This document shows positions 26,364 to 34,176 of a DNA stretch of 38,073 bases, in pieces. The notes under the pieces were generated by a model. The model saw only the letters and a program-made list of their open reading frames with translations. It did not search any database and was not told where the DNA came from. A program made the position numbers and the translations under genes. Numbering within the stretch: the stretch's first letter is position 1; the number at the start of each line of letters is the position of its first letter. This stretch comes from Candidatus Zixiibacteriota bacterium (GTDB lineage Bacteria > Zixibacteria > MSB-5A5 > GN15 > FEB-12): contig CP070674.1 of the NCBI GenBank assembly GCA_020351995.1, forward strand, positions 1,764,911-1,802,983. Direction: 5' to 3'.

Positions 26364-26784
26364 TCGTTTCCATAACTACCAAGGTGCGGCTTGACCGAAT
26401 CGAGGGAATGCTACCGATCTTTTCCCGAAGTATGCGGCCGAGTTCTTCGTTGCTGCCACAACGCAGCTTGACCAGAATACCGTCCTCGCCCGCGATATGC
26501 TGGACCTCGACTATCTCATCAATCTTGGCCACCCGGCCTGCCCCTTCGACCGAACCAACCCGGTCACCGGCATGGAGAAACACGAAGGCCGTTACACCCT
26601 GCCCGAGTTTCTCATGATCCAGGGCGGCATGATAACCTTTGATAATTCCACGCTGCTCCAGCTTCTTGATCCTCTCAAAAACGCCGGATGGCGCTACCCC
26701 AAGCTCTCTCGCTATATTAGCGTTAGAAATTCTGGCGTTTTGCTGAAGAATCGTCAGTATCTTATGGTCAATCTCGTCAATCAT
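26347..26784 (-). CDS. Lrp/AsnC family transcriptional regulator
   Basis: A 145-residue protein of normal length. The start is set at ATG 26784 because AGGAGA (26792-26797) lies seven bases before it, whereas the longer frame from 26826 begins upstream of that site. The N-terminal helix-turn-helix reads IDEIDHKILTILQQNARISN, IARELGVAPSGVFERIKKL. The C-terminal RAM domain (about residues 63-145) has GEDGILVKLRC and RTLVVMETI. Lrp proteins sense amino acids and form octamers. It sits just downstream of the eight-gene conjugation cluster on the same strand, which makes amino-acid-responsive control of that cluster conceivable. Confidence 0.92.
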   Translation of the reverse strand: MIDEIDHKILTILQQNARISNANIARELGVAPSGVFERIKKLEQRGIIKGYHAALDHEKLGQGVTAFVFLHAGDRVGSVEGAGRVAKIDEIVEVQHIAGEDGILVKLRCGSNEELGRILREKIGSIPSIRSSRTLVVMETIKEQG

Positions 26785-26806
26785 AAGCATATCTCCTATA
26801 TCAAGA

Positions 26807-26834
26807 AGAATATCTATATCAGTCACCTTGTCAA
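26807..26834 (-). promoter_or_regulatory. Promoter candidate of the Lrp-like gene
   Basis: On the minus strand, TTGACA (26834-26829), 16 bases, then TATTCT (26812-26807). Transcription would start near 26800, just before the AGGAGA ribosome site. This supports the shorter Lrp start at 26784. The surrounding 200 bases are very AT-rich and include CATATG palindromes, but no defined operator. Confidence 0.4.
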
Positions 26835-27041
26835 TATATTAATGAATTTATTTCACGATAATCAAATATTATGTGACTATTCGTCGCATTTGGCTACAAT
26901 CATATGACATATATGCTTTAAGGCCGCCTTTTGTCGACATATCATTCACCAATATACACACATTCGTCAATTTTCGGGGTGGTTCAACAAATTACTGTTT
27001 AAAGACAATGACTTAGAGGGAAGAAGGCTTTAATAAGCAGG

Positions 27042-28175
27042 CTACTTACGGTAGGCTTTGGAACTGTTGTGGCCGGGACCCGCCAACAAAAGGCAGCGAT
27101 AAACTTCCTTGCCATAGCGGGTCATCTGTAGAAACTCTGATTTCTCGACTTTGAGGTGCCGGGCGCGTGACCTGTTCTTGCGGTAGGAGGCTATATCCGG
27201 ATCATGAATATATACATGGTCCCGGTCAAACCCGGTTACAACCACCCAATGCGGCACCCGATCCCCTGTCAGTCGATAGGTACTTATCATTGCTATTGGC
27301 ACCATTCCTCGGTGCAAGGCCGAGATAATTTCGTCAATGCCGTATTCATAGGTCGCGCTGGTAACCCCGGCTCGCCGTGCTTTCCTCTTCAGGTCATTGT
27401 GCACCACCTTCATTACCTCGCGCTTTTTCTGAATCCTCACCGACTTCAACATCGGTGTGGTATCCATCGACATAATCAATCGGCAACTCAATCCCCTGTT
27501 GAGCAGCGAGAGGGCCAGACCGTAGCCGTCGGTGCCGCCAAAGCCCGAAGCCATGAATATCATGGTGGCCTCTTTCCACAAGCTCATCTCCAGGGCCCGG
27601 GTAAGTTCGATTTCGGGGAAGAAGTGTTTCAAGGTCATCATTACGCTGGCCGGACCGCAGGTGAAGTCGAGCGTCTGGGCATGATAGGGTATGTCAAGCC
27701 GCAGCTTTGAGGAGACCTTTCGGCGGACCTTTTTGGCCATTTTGAGCCCGGCCATGCCGTCGGAGTAATAATCGGGAAGGTTTCTGATTCCTTCGTATCC
27801 GTGTTTCTCATAGAAGCGAATGGCAGTTTCATTGTCCTGCCTGACCTCCAGCGTGATTCGATCGCATTCCCGCCGGGCCGACTCAAGTTCGCACTCGCGC
27901 AGCAGGCGGTCTCCGTAACCCTTCCCCCGAAAGGCGCGATCCACAGCCAGGTTATACAACCGGGCCAGCTTTCGCTCCTTGCGCCACAACACGCAGGCTG
28001 CACCCACCACCGCTGACCCATGCTCCAGCACGAAGGTAGTTGCCCGTGATCGCGTCAGCAGGTACTCCAACTGGTCTTTGGTGAATCGGTCCGTTTCAAA
28101 GGCCACCTGTTCGAGGTAAACCAGGACGGGCAGATCATACTCTGTGGCCGGGCGAATGCGAATCCTGCTACCCAT
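27042..28175 (-). CDS. GNAT acetyltransferase fused to C39-like cysteine peptidase
   Basis: A 377-residue protein. The ATG at 28175 lies six bases after GGAG; a GTG one codon earlier is possible. A GNAT domain (about residues 5-148) carries the acyl-CoA loop FRGKGYGDRLL (82-92) and NETAIRFYEKHGYE. A papain-fold C39-like peptidase (about 158-345) follows, with oxyanion Gln167, Cys173 (TCGPAS), His309 (PHWVVVTGF) and Asp in HDPD. The same fusion occurs in proteobacteria next to a RimK-like ligase with an RLAN domain, exactly as here. It may acylate a product amine and trim or transfer a peptide. It is the last gene of the eight-gene run and overlaps the ligase gene by eight bases. Confidence 0.9.
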   Translation of the reverse strand: MGSRIRIRPATEYDLPVLVYLEQVAFETDRFTKDQLEYLLTRSRATTFVLEHGSAVVGAACVLWRKERKLARLYNLAVDRAFRGKGYGDRLLRECELESARRECDRITLEVRQDNETAIRFYEKHGYEGIRNLPDYYSDGMAGLKMAKKVRRKVSSKLRLDIPYHAQTLDFTCGPASVMMTLKHFFPEIELTRALEMSLWKEATMIFMASGFGGTDGYGLALSLLNRGLSCRLIMSMDTTPMLKSVRIQKKREVMKVVHNDLKRKARRAGVTSATYEYGIDEIISALHRGMVPIAMISTYRLTGDRVPHWVVVTGFDRDHVYIHDPDIASYRKNRSRARHLKVEKSEFLQMTRYGKEVYRCLLLAGPGHNSSKAYRK

Positions 28176-29061
28176 CACTGTCTCCAGTCGCCATCAGGAA
28201 TTTCACCAAACGCTCATACATTTCACCGTTAAGCTGATCCTCTTCTCCGGCATTGATGGTCGGGTTGTCATTTACCTCAATAACAACGTATCGGTCCTCC
28301 ACCTGTTTCAAATCAACACCGTACAGTCCGTTCCCAACCGCGTTCGCCGCCTTTACGGCAGTCTCAAGGAGGGGTTGTGCGGCATTTCTCAGGGGGATAG
28401 CCTTGACTGCCCCGAACACCGTCTTGCCCTCGGGAGTATAGGTAAGTATTTTCCAGCGTTTTCTGGGGATCACATACCGGCACACGTAAAGGGGTTCGCC
28501 GCCCATGACGCCCACCCGCCAATCGAACGACGACTGCACGAACTGCTGGGCGATCACCCGGTCCGCCCGGCGCAGGAAACGCTTGGCCACACTAAAGAAC
28601 TCAGCCGGTGTCGACGCCTTCTCTACATACATCGAGAAACTGCTGTTGGGTGCCTTGAGAACAACCGGGCTGCCGAGTTCATCAAGCACCTGCTGCCCCA
28701 CGCTCGGGTTTACCTCGACCTCATCGATTATACGTGTGTCCGGAATGGGAATATTCTGATTCAGAAGATGGCGGTACATGTTCACCTTATCGCAGCATAT
28801 TCGAATCGAGGCCGGGTCGTCGATTACCCTTATGCCGTGTAGCTCCGCGGTGCGGGCGGCAACATAGGCGGAATTAAGCGGATCAGTTAGAGCGCGGATG
28901 TAAATCGCATCGTACTCCGGTATCTTATACATATCCGGCCTGAAGAGAAAATCGGCCCGATGGCCCAGTTTCCTGGCCACCTGTATCAAGCGCATCAGGG
29001 AATTCATCTCATCCGAGCTCGATATGGTATATCGCTCAACGAATATTCCTAACTGCCCCAT
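28168..29061 (-). CDS. RimK-like ATP-grasp ligase
   Basis: A 297-residue protein with GGAG eight bases before its ATG. It covers the ATP-grasp half of the RLAN-RimK family: DAIYIRALTDPLNSAYVAAR, VIDDPASIRICCDKVNMY, PVVLKAPNSSFSM (ATP lysine region), VIAQQFVQSSFDWRVGV, GLYGVDLKQ and the metal site VIEVNDNPTINAGEED. ATP-grasp ligases form amide bonds between a carboxylate, activated as acyl phosphate, and an amine. RimK relatives add Glu to peptides or proteins. In most relatives the N-terminal RLAN domain is fused; here it is a separate upstream gene overlapping by 13 bases. The substrate is unknown. Confidence 0.92.
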   Translation of the reverse strand: MGQLGIFVERYTISSSDEMNSLMRLIQVARKLGHRADFLFRPDMYKIPEYDAIYIRALTDPLNSAYVAARTAELHGIRVIDDPASIRICCDKVNMYRHLLNQNIPIPDTRIIDEVEVNPSVGQQVLDELGSPVVLKAPNSSFSMYVEKASTPAEFFSVAKRFLRRADRVIAQQFVQSSFDWRVGVMGGEPLYVCRYVIPRKRWKILTYTPEGKTVFGAVKAIPLRNAAQPLLETAVKAANAVGNGLYGVDLKQVEDRYVVIEVNDNPTINAGEEDQLNGEMYERLVKFLMATGDSDG

Positions 29062-29711
29062 ACCACGCGCTCCTTGATATATTCCATCTCCCGCTTTCCG
29101 AGCTCGGTAAACGGAAGGGGGGCAATGTCACTGAGAAGGATACCACCATCGGCCAGCTTAATCACGCGAATCCTCGCGAGGGGGATCTTGAAGACGTCCC
29201 AGATTACACGGGCCATTTCGCGATACTCGTCGCCGACACACCATCCAAGAACTGCCTTGAAATAAGCCACCTGGCTTCCTTCCGGCAGCTCCTGACAGCA
29301 GATAGCGTAAGTGAAGTTTCTGGTCAGCGATTTCGCGATACTTTTTGCCCGGCTGGCCTTGAGAACAACCTTTCCTTTCAGCGTAAACGGATTGACGGGA
29401 TCGACAATCACCGGCGGTTCGATATAGCCGTTGCTGATATAGTATTCAGGTACTGGAAGTCCCGCCAAGCGCGCTTTCTCCAGAAACAGCGGGGAAACGT
29501 ACGCGTCCAGCATATCCTGACAGCTTGGCACAATCAGCTCACCGGACAAAAGCCGGTCCTGTGACACGTAGTAAGCCTGGCTCAGGTAGTCATAATCTCC
29601 AGCCAGATTCACATAACCGTCATAATCGGCGAGACGACCCACAAATCCATGGCGCCTTGCGACCTGCAGCAGTTCACTGGCTGCGCGGGAGTTCGCATCC
29701 CTTTTAGTCAT
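29049..29711 (-). CDS. Stand-alone RLAN domain protein (RimK-like ATP-grasp N-terminal domain)
   Basis: A 220-residue protein. It matches the N-terminal part of RLAN-RimK ligases: DYDYLSQAYYVSQDRLLSGE, LIVPSCQDMLDAYVSPLF, then KAVLGWCVGDEYREMARVIW, DVFKIPLARIRVI and LLSDIAPLPFTEL. Fused relatives run directly into the ATP-grasp domain. Here a stop codon intervenes, and the ligase has its own ribosome site inside this gene's end. The two proteins presumably form a complex. I see no catalytic residues of a known type, and the domain probably recognises the substrate. The ribosome site (GGGTTGA) is weak. Confidence 0.8.
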   Translation of the reverse strand: MTKRDANSRAASELLQVARRHGFVGRLADYDGYVNLAGDYDYLSQAYYVSQDRLLSGELIVPSCQDMLDAYVSPLFLEKARLAGLPVPEYYISNGYIEPPVIVDPVNPFTLKGKVVLKASRAKSIAKSLTRNFTYAICCQELPEGSQVAYFKAVLGWCVGDEYREMARVIWDVFKIPLARIRVIKLADGGILLSDIAPLPFTELGKREMEYIKERVVWGS

Positions 29712-29752
29712 TATTTGTTCAACCCAATATCAGTTTGAGATTTCAACCCGGG

Positions 29753-29962
29753 TTACTCCCATCCGCGCCGCTCGCGATGGCGTTCCCGCCGCTCATCACG
29801 ATGATCTTCACGGCGCTCTTCATGGCGCTTGCCACCACTCGAAAACTCATGATCACAATCAAGGCAAACGTAGACATTAACGTTGTGCTCGAGGGTGTCC
29901 TGCAGCAGCACGTCCCGGCTGCCACACTTGGGGCATTTGTGACCTTTGTTCTTCAATGCCAT
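29753..29962 (-). CDS. Small zinc ribbon protein with highly charged tail
   Basis: A 69-residue protein; GGAGAA lies close to its ATG. The first half is a zinc ribbon with C10-x2-C13 and C33-x2-C36 (CPKCGSRDVLL and YVCLDCDHEF). The last 25 residues are almost only His, Arg, Glu and Asp and end in Gly-Trp-Glu. It is embedded between the PLP decarboxylase and the RLAN gene, on the same strand, so it belongs to the same unit. It could be the protein modified by the ligases, as a carrier with an ATP-grasp-accessible C-terminal Glu. It could equally be a nucleic-acid-binding or accessory protein. The first idea is an inference from context. Confidence 0.8.
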   Translation of the reverse strand: MALKNKGHKCPKCGSRDVLLQDTLEHNVNVYVCLDCDHEFSSGGKRHEERREDHRDERRERHRERRGWE

Positions 29963-30033
29963 TACTTCTCCACATCTATCTAGGCGATTCGCTGATATCT
30001 AACACATCTCGGATTGATTCACCCACAATGACC

Positions 30034-31395
30034 TTAAGTCGTAGAATGGTTCTTAGGCGCGAGCGCGGGAGCTTGATGAGCATGATTCCGGGGCAACTCG
30101 ACGGATTTCGGCAGAGGCTTTATGAAATGCTGCCTGAGGCTGTAAGTGTACGCCCCCTGATTCGGAACCAGCAGAATATCGCCGGGGCGGATATCGTCTC
30201 CAAAATAACTGTAGCCCCAGATATCATGCGGTGTACATAGCGACCCGGCTACCAAACAGCCATGCTCTTTCAGTCCCGGACGAGACAGGTTTATCACCGG
30301 GAAATAGTCTGTTTCGAACCTCTCCCATCCGACGGCGTTGGTGCCGCCATCGGTGATCACCACATCGGGAGCCTTTCGATCCACGACCGTAAGAAGGATA
30401 TGCATCGCGTCGTGACACAGCCAGCGTCCGGGCTCGGCGTAAATCGCGCATTTCATATCATCCGGAAGATGTTTCCGCAATGCCTGCCCAATATGCTGAG
30501 CGAAATCAGTAATAGGGGCCGAAGGTCTCCAGTAGTGCTCGTGCGGACTCATCAACTCCTCTGACATCGCGGTTCGCAAAACACCTTCCGGTGTCGCCGC
30601 CGGCTGAAGCCATTCTCCGGCTTCGGGCCAATAACCGCCACCGATATCGATAAACCGAATCCTTCGCCGAAACTTATTGCCCAACCTCCCCAGCTCGGAC
30701 CCGAGCCGGGCCAGAAATATCACGTGAGGCTCTGAGTTCATATTCCAGCTTAGATGAAACTGAACACCGCAGACGTTGACGTGGCGACACCCGTCGGCTG
30801 ACTCAAAAAACTTGCCGAGACTATCCAGGGGAATTCCAAATTTTCTCCATATACCGGATTCGTCAGTTGTTATCCGAACTCCCGCGCGCACGGCGGTGTC
30901 CATGCGAGAGGCAACTTCCTCCAAACGTTTCAATTCCCCGAAACTATCGATCAATACCGTGACGTGGGAACTGTGACGTATGGCGATTTCCAGTTCTTCG
31001 GGCAGTTTGCCCGGACCGCTGAACACAATATCCTGGGCACCGTGATCGATGGCCGCTTCCAGCTCACGTCCGCTGGATACATCCAATCCAAACCCCTTTC
31101 TGACCAGGGTCGTGGCAATCAGGGGATGGCTGTTGCTCTTGAGGGCAAAAAAGAACTTCGCTTCTGGAATAGCCGCAAGGAAGGCCTCTCGAAACTGCTT
31201 CACCCTCAGCGTCAGGGCTGCCGTATCTACGGCATACAGAGGACTGCCGTGGCCGCGAATCAAACCCAGAAACGATTCCCTACGATCCAGAAACGACTGA
31301 ACGAACCTCTTAAGGTCCTGGTCATCAAGACGCGCTGTTTTCTTATTAAGCAGTTCTGCGGCCCGCAGAATGAATCCCAGCGAACTTCTGGTCAT
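30034..31395 (-). CDS. Fold-III PLP-dependent decarboxylase (LysA/ornithine decarboxylase-like)
   Basis: A 453-residue protein. Pyridoxal phosphate is bound at Lys86 (FFALKSNSHP). Further family marks are GFGLDVSSGRELEAA, FSGPGKLPEELE, GVQFHLSW, FIDIGGGYWPE (phosphate loop), YAEPGRW, GSLCTPHDIWG (catalytic Cys) and VPNQGAYTYSL. It belongs to the alanine-racemase-fold decarboxylases that act on diaminopimelate, ornithine, lysine, arginine or carboxynorspermidine. The DapDC signature EPGRS is changed to EPGRW, so lysine synthesis is not assured. The first 48 residues are an extra helical region, and the start overlaps the ligase gene by 50 bases. A later start is possible, but no better ribosome site was found. 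It likely makes an amine for the cluster. Confidence 0.9.
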   Translation of the reverse strand: MTRSSLGFILRAAELLNKKTARLDDQDLKRFVQSFLDRRESFLGLIRGHGSPLYAVDTAALTLRVKQFREAFLAAIPEAKFFFALKSNSHPLIATTLVRKGFGLDVSSGRELEAAIDHGAQDIVFSGPGKLPEELEIAIRHSSHVTVLIDSFGELKRLEEVASRMDTAVRAGVRITTDESGIWRKFGIPLDSLGKFFESADGCRHVNVCGVQFHLSWNMNSEPHVIFLARLGSELGRLGNKFRRRIRFIDIGGGYWPEAGEWLQPAATPEGVLRTAMSEELMSPHEHYWRPSAPITDFAQHIGQALRKHLPDDMKCAIYAEPGRWLCHDAMHILLTVVDRKAPDVVITDGGTNAVGWERFETDYFPVINLSRPGLKEHGCLVAGSLCTPHDIWGYSYFGDDIRPGDILLVPNQGAYTYSLRQHFIKPLPKSVELPRNHAHQAPALAPKNHSTT

Positions 31396-32683
31396 GATAC
31401 GATTCCATATCTATATGAATTAATGATCTCAACTCTTCGCATTCCATCGCCAGCTGGCTGCCGGAGACAAGCTCAAAGATAACATGCCCCAGCATCCAAG
31501 AATCGTAATCCTCGGGAGGAAGGGTAACGGTGTGGCCTGGCGATCGTTTTATGTACACCTCTCTTACGCGGCTATCCCCCTTGAGGGCCGTAGCATCAAC
31601 TCCTTTGAATAACCCCGGGGTTGGTGCGAAGAGGCGAAGTCCTATTAACTGTGTCCACAACTTCTTCTCGGGTATTACCAGCGGACGTTCTTCCGCGAAG
31701 TCGAGAGCCAGCTCGATTGTATCCATGCCGCATGATTGACGAACAAGCGGCGGCAGGCAGTCACCACCGATTCTCGGCGTCAGTTCCAGAAATACAACCT
31801 CGCCATGGCTGATCATGAAGTCCACCATACATACTGCACGGGAAATAGCCAGTGCTTCGGCCGCTTCACGGAGTCGCTGGGACAGATGTTCCTCGTCAAG
31901 CCCGTTCGGCAATCGCGCGGGCACTATGTACGCCACCGTGGTACCGAACGGCAGACCCGGTTGGCTGAGCTTCTTCGCCACCCGGACAAGTTTTACCTTA
32001 CCATCCTCGATGCTGAAGTCACAACTGTATTCGCGACCGCTTATAAACTCCTCGGCAAGAACCACCTCTCTCGGATCCATGGTTCCGTTTCCGCCTTGCT
32101 GCGGCTGGTACATGGGTAGAAGACCACGCTGGCGAAGTCCGGCACCCAGGATGTTTAGCGACTGTGCTATACCATGTCGGTCATGACATACAAACGTCAA
32201 CTCGCTACCGCTGCCGGATAGAGGTTTAAGAACAATGGGATTGCCCCCCAGCTCTTCAAAAAACTGAAAAGCCTCATTTCTTGAATTAATCGATCTGGTC
32301 CGCGGGCAACGGACACTTCTCTCCACCCAGCGCTGCTTTGAGAGGTACTTATTACGGCTTAAGCGAATGGATTCCGGCGATGGATAGGGCAAACGCAATT
32401 CCCCCGCAAGGTATGATGCCAATCCCAGCCATTCGCAGTCGAAACACGTAATACCACTGAGATTCTGCTCATACCGACGCAGATGGCGCTTCACAGCAGT
32501 CAATACACGATCTGACTGCCACAGATCACAGACTATCTCCGAGGCGGCGTCCGGTTTATCCTCGGTGCTCCCTGTCCTTTGGGACGGATCGGTTACAAAC
32601 AAGGCCCGACCGCGATAACGATTGTGAATATACGCGATATAGTCGGGCGTGGTGCCGACAACAAGCGCGCGTCTGTCAGACAT
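31346..32683 (-). CDS. CarB/PurK-type ATP-grasp ligase
   Basis: A 445-residue protein with GGAG six bases before its ATG. The N-terminal Rossmann-like part (RALVVGTTPDYI; ITCFDCEWLGLASYLAGEL) leads to RLPYPSPESIRLSRNKYLSK, the usual hinge of carboxylate-amine ligases. The ATP lysine and glycine loop are IVLKPLSGSGSELTF. The metal-binding end reads VVFLELTPRIGGDCLPPLV, where Thr takes the place of the usual Asn in E-x-N-P-R. This architecture matches dipeptide and amino-acid ligases such as L-amino acid ligases, not RimK. It would couple an amino acid to an amine or a second amino acid. It overlaps the preceding gene by eight bases. Confidence 0.88.
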   Translation of the reverse strand: MSDRRALVVGTTPDYIAYIHNRYRGRALFVTDPSQRTGSTEDKPDAASEIVCDLWQSDRVLTAVKRHLRRYEQNLSGITCFDCEWLGLASYLAGELRLPYPSPESIRLSRNKYLSKQRWVERSVRCPRTRSINSRNEAFQFFEELGGNPIVLKPLSGSGSELTFVCHDRHGIAQSLNILGAGLRQRGLLPMYQPQQGGNGTMDPREVVLAEEFISGREYSCDFSIEDGKVKLVRVAKKLSQPGLPFGTTVAYIVPARLPNGLDEEHLSQRLREAAEALAISRAVCMVDFMISHGEVVFLELTPRIGGDCLPPLVRQSCGMDTIELALDFAEERPLVIPEKKLWTQLIGLRLFAPTPGLFKGVDATALKGDSRVREVYIKRSPGHTVTLPPEDYDSWMLGHVIFELVSGSQLAMECEELRSLIHIDMESYHDQKFAGIHSAGRRTA

Positions 32684-33674
32684 TACTTACTCCTTGAACA
32701 CTGATGGCTGGCACCGCTGATACCAGGTCAAGCTGAGCGCCCACCGGCATTACGTTAGTCGCCCAGGCATCACTGGCCAACAGGCAAAGAGGCGTCGGGG
32801 TCAGATGAAACATCGTCTTCCAGTTGAAATCCCCACATAGGAAATCAACCTGATCCATCTTCTGCTGGCATGCCCAGGCCATATGCTGCACATTGATCAA
32901 CTTCGCTATTCCCGGAAACTTGGCGTTGGTGCCCCCGGCGAGCAGTGTCAGCGTTCCATTGTAAACACTTCCCATATCTACGGCCGCCGGTTCACCTTCA
33001 ACCTCAACCTTGACCATACGCAACCAGCCACGATCACGAAGGAATCCCGCCAGTGAGCGAAAACTATCGTGAAAGCGTTGGTCGTGGAAATACGACATGT
33101 CTCCGTAGCGCTCCAGGTTCATACCGATCATAAGTTCAAAATCATCGACATTGTCGTAGTTCCAGCTAATACCGCGTCCTTCCCAGGCAGCCAATTCCTT
33201 GCGCAGCCGTTTGGCGGTCTTATGTGAAAACTCCTCGAAATACGCGTCTAACTCGTAGTTATAATTACCCGGCAGAAACATGTATCCGATTTCGTCCACC
33301 TGGTCGAGAAGACCCGCCCTGACAGAATCCGACCTTAGGTACCTCAGGTAGTACGGCCGTGAAAGCGATTCCAGCATGCGGTCCAGGGTCCGTCGGCTGT
33401 CGGCAATTATTCGGTTTTGCTCCAGCCACGTTTTACCCTCCCAGGTTTCACCGGGAAAATAGTTGTAGCTCCCCGTTTCCTCGTTCCAGCTCAGAGGTAA
33501 AAAGCCCCTGACGCGTCGGCCTTCCTCCGCCACCACGAAGTGGGGACGGTGACCGAAGAAACGATTGAAGCAATCCCGTACTTCCCAGAGATCGGAAACG
33601 AACTCCTGGGGGATGTTCGCCTGCCACAATTGCCGACACTCATCAGCATCGGATACACTTCGGATTCTCAACAC
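32676..33674 (-). CDS. FemAB/GNAT-like acyl- or aminoacyl-transferase
   Basis: A 332-residue protein with a GTG start at 33674; GAGGT within the end of the previous gene serves as ribosome site. It resembles the acetyltransferase_6 (CelD/BcsL, FemAB-like) group of double GNAT folds: FVVAEEGRRVRGFLPLSWNE, then a middle segment with YFEEFSHKTAKRLRKELAAW, then MVKVEVEGEPAAVDMGSVYN and TLLAGGTNAKFPGIAKL. Members transfer acyl groups from CoA or amino acids from tRNA. No single-residue catalytic motif can be read. It is two bases from the decarboxylase stop and overlaps the ligase start by eight bases. Confidence 0.8.
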   Translation of the reverse strand: MLRIRSVSDADECRQLWQANIPQEFVSDLWEVRDCFNRFFGHRPHFVVAEEGRRVRGFLPLSWNEETGSYNYFPGETWEGKTWLEQNRIIADSRRTLDRMLESLSRPYYLRYLRSDSVRAGLLDQVDEIGYMFLPGNYNYELDAYFEEFSHKTAKRLRKELAAWEGRGISWNYDNVDDFELMIGMNLERYGDMSYFHDQRFHDSFRSLAGFLRDRGWLRMVKVEVEGEPAAVDMGSVYNGTLTLLAGGTNAKFPGIAKLINVQHMAWACQQKMDQVDFLCGDFNWKTMFHLTPTPLCLLASDAWATNVMPVGAQLDLVSAVPAISVQGVSNV

Positions 33675-33676
33675 GA

Positions 33677-34129
33677 CTACAACCTCAGGTTCACGTGCGT
33701 AACACAGCGTGATCCGCCAAAGAATTTCATGGCAAATTCCTCCACCACAGCCGGATCATACGCTTTGCAGCTGAAAACATCCAGATAGGTAGTGTTGGAA
33801 GCGTTAGCGAAATGCGCAGAGATCAGCGAGGTTTCGATCAATTGGGTCATCGAGAAACCCGCTACACGCTCGTCCTCACCGAAGTTAACGACGACCGTGT
33901 CGCCGAAGCGGCGCATCTCAATCAGGTCGCATAGCTCCCTGACGAAACGCTTGATCTCTTCGGCGTCGCGAATGGTTTCGGGATTGCAGTCATAGATGTC
34001 GAAACTGCACGCTAACCCCCACGCTTTGTTGATATCCTCGGAGCTGAAATCTTTCAGCTCCTGATACGCTGTGAGTCGAGTCACAGCACCGTCAACGGCA
34101 TTTTTTGCCGCAGGAACCACGTTTGACAT
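33677..34129 (-). CDS. Pyruvoyl decarboxylase of the AdoMet decarboxylase family (SpeD-like)
   Basis: A 150-residue protein; GGAGAG lies four bases before the ATG. The self-processing region ETSLISAHF contains Ser101 (pyruvoyl precursor), His106 at +5 and Cys121 at +20 (DVFSCKAYD). This is exactly the spacing of Ser63/His68/Cys83 in bacterial AdoMet decarboxylase. The residue before the Ser is Thr rather than Glu, and the residue after it is Leu rather than His, so it is a divergent member. Family members have been shown to act on ornithine or arginine instead of AdoMet. It is the first gene of the eight-gene run. Neither a SpeE gene nor a propylamine-using gene is in the run, which favours an altered substrate. 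Confidence 0.88.
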   Translation of the reverse strand: MSNVVPAAKNAVDGAVTRLTAYQELKDFSSEDINKAWGLACSFDIYDCNPETIRDAEEIKRFVRELCDLIEMRRFGDTVVVNFGEDERVAGFSMTQLIETSLISAHFANASNTTYLDVFSCKAYDPAVVEEFAMKFFGGSRCVTHVNLRL

Positions 34130-34139
34130 TCAACTCTCC

Positions 34140-34166
34140 ATTATATTTGAGTCTTCTATTGTCCAA
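34140..34166 (-). promoter_or_regulatory. Promoter candidate of the eight-gene cluster
   Basis: On the minus strand, TTGGAC (34166-34161), only 15 bases, then a perfect TATAAT (34145-34140). The TATAAT directly abuts the ribosome site, so a start from it would give a leader of a few bases lacking that site. It may therefore be fortuitous, with the true promoter further upstream. Confidence 0.3.
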
Positions 34167-34176
34167 TTCGCCCCTC

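Noticed and set aside
27204-27710. 168-codon plus-strand open frame
   Set aside because: It is antisense to the C39-like peptidase domain, whose catalytic residues are readable on the minus strand.
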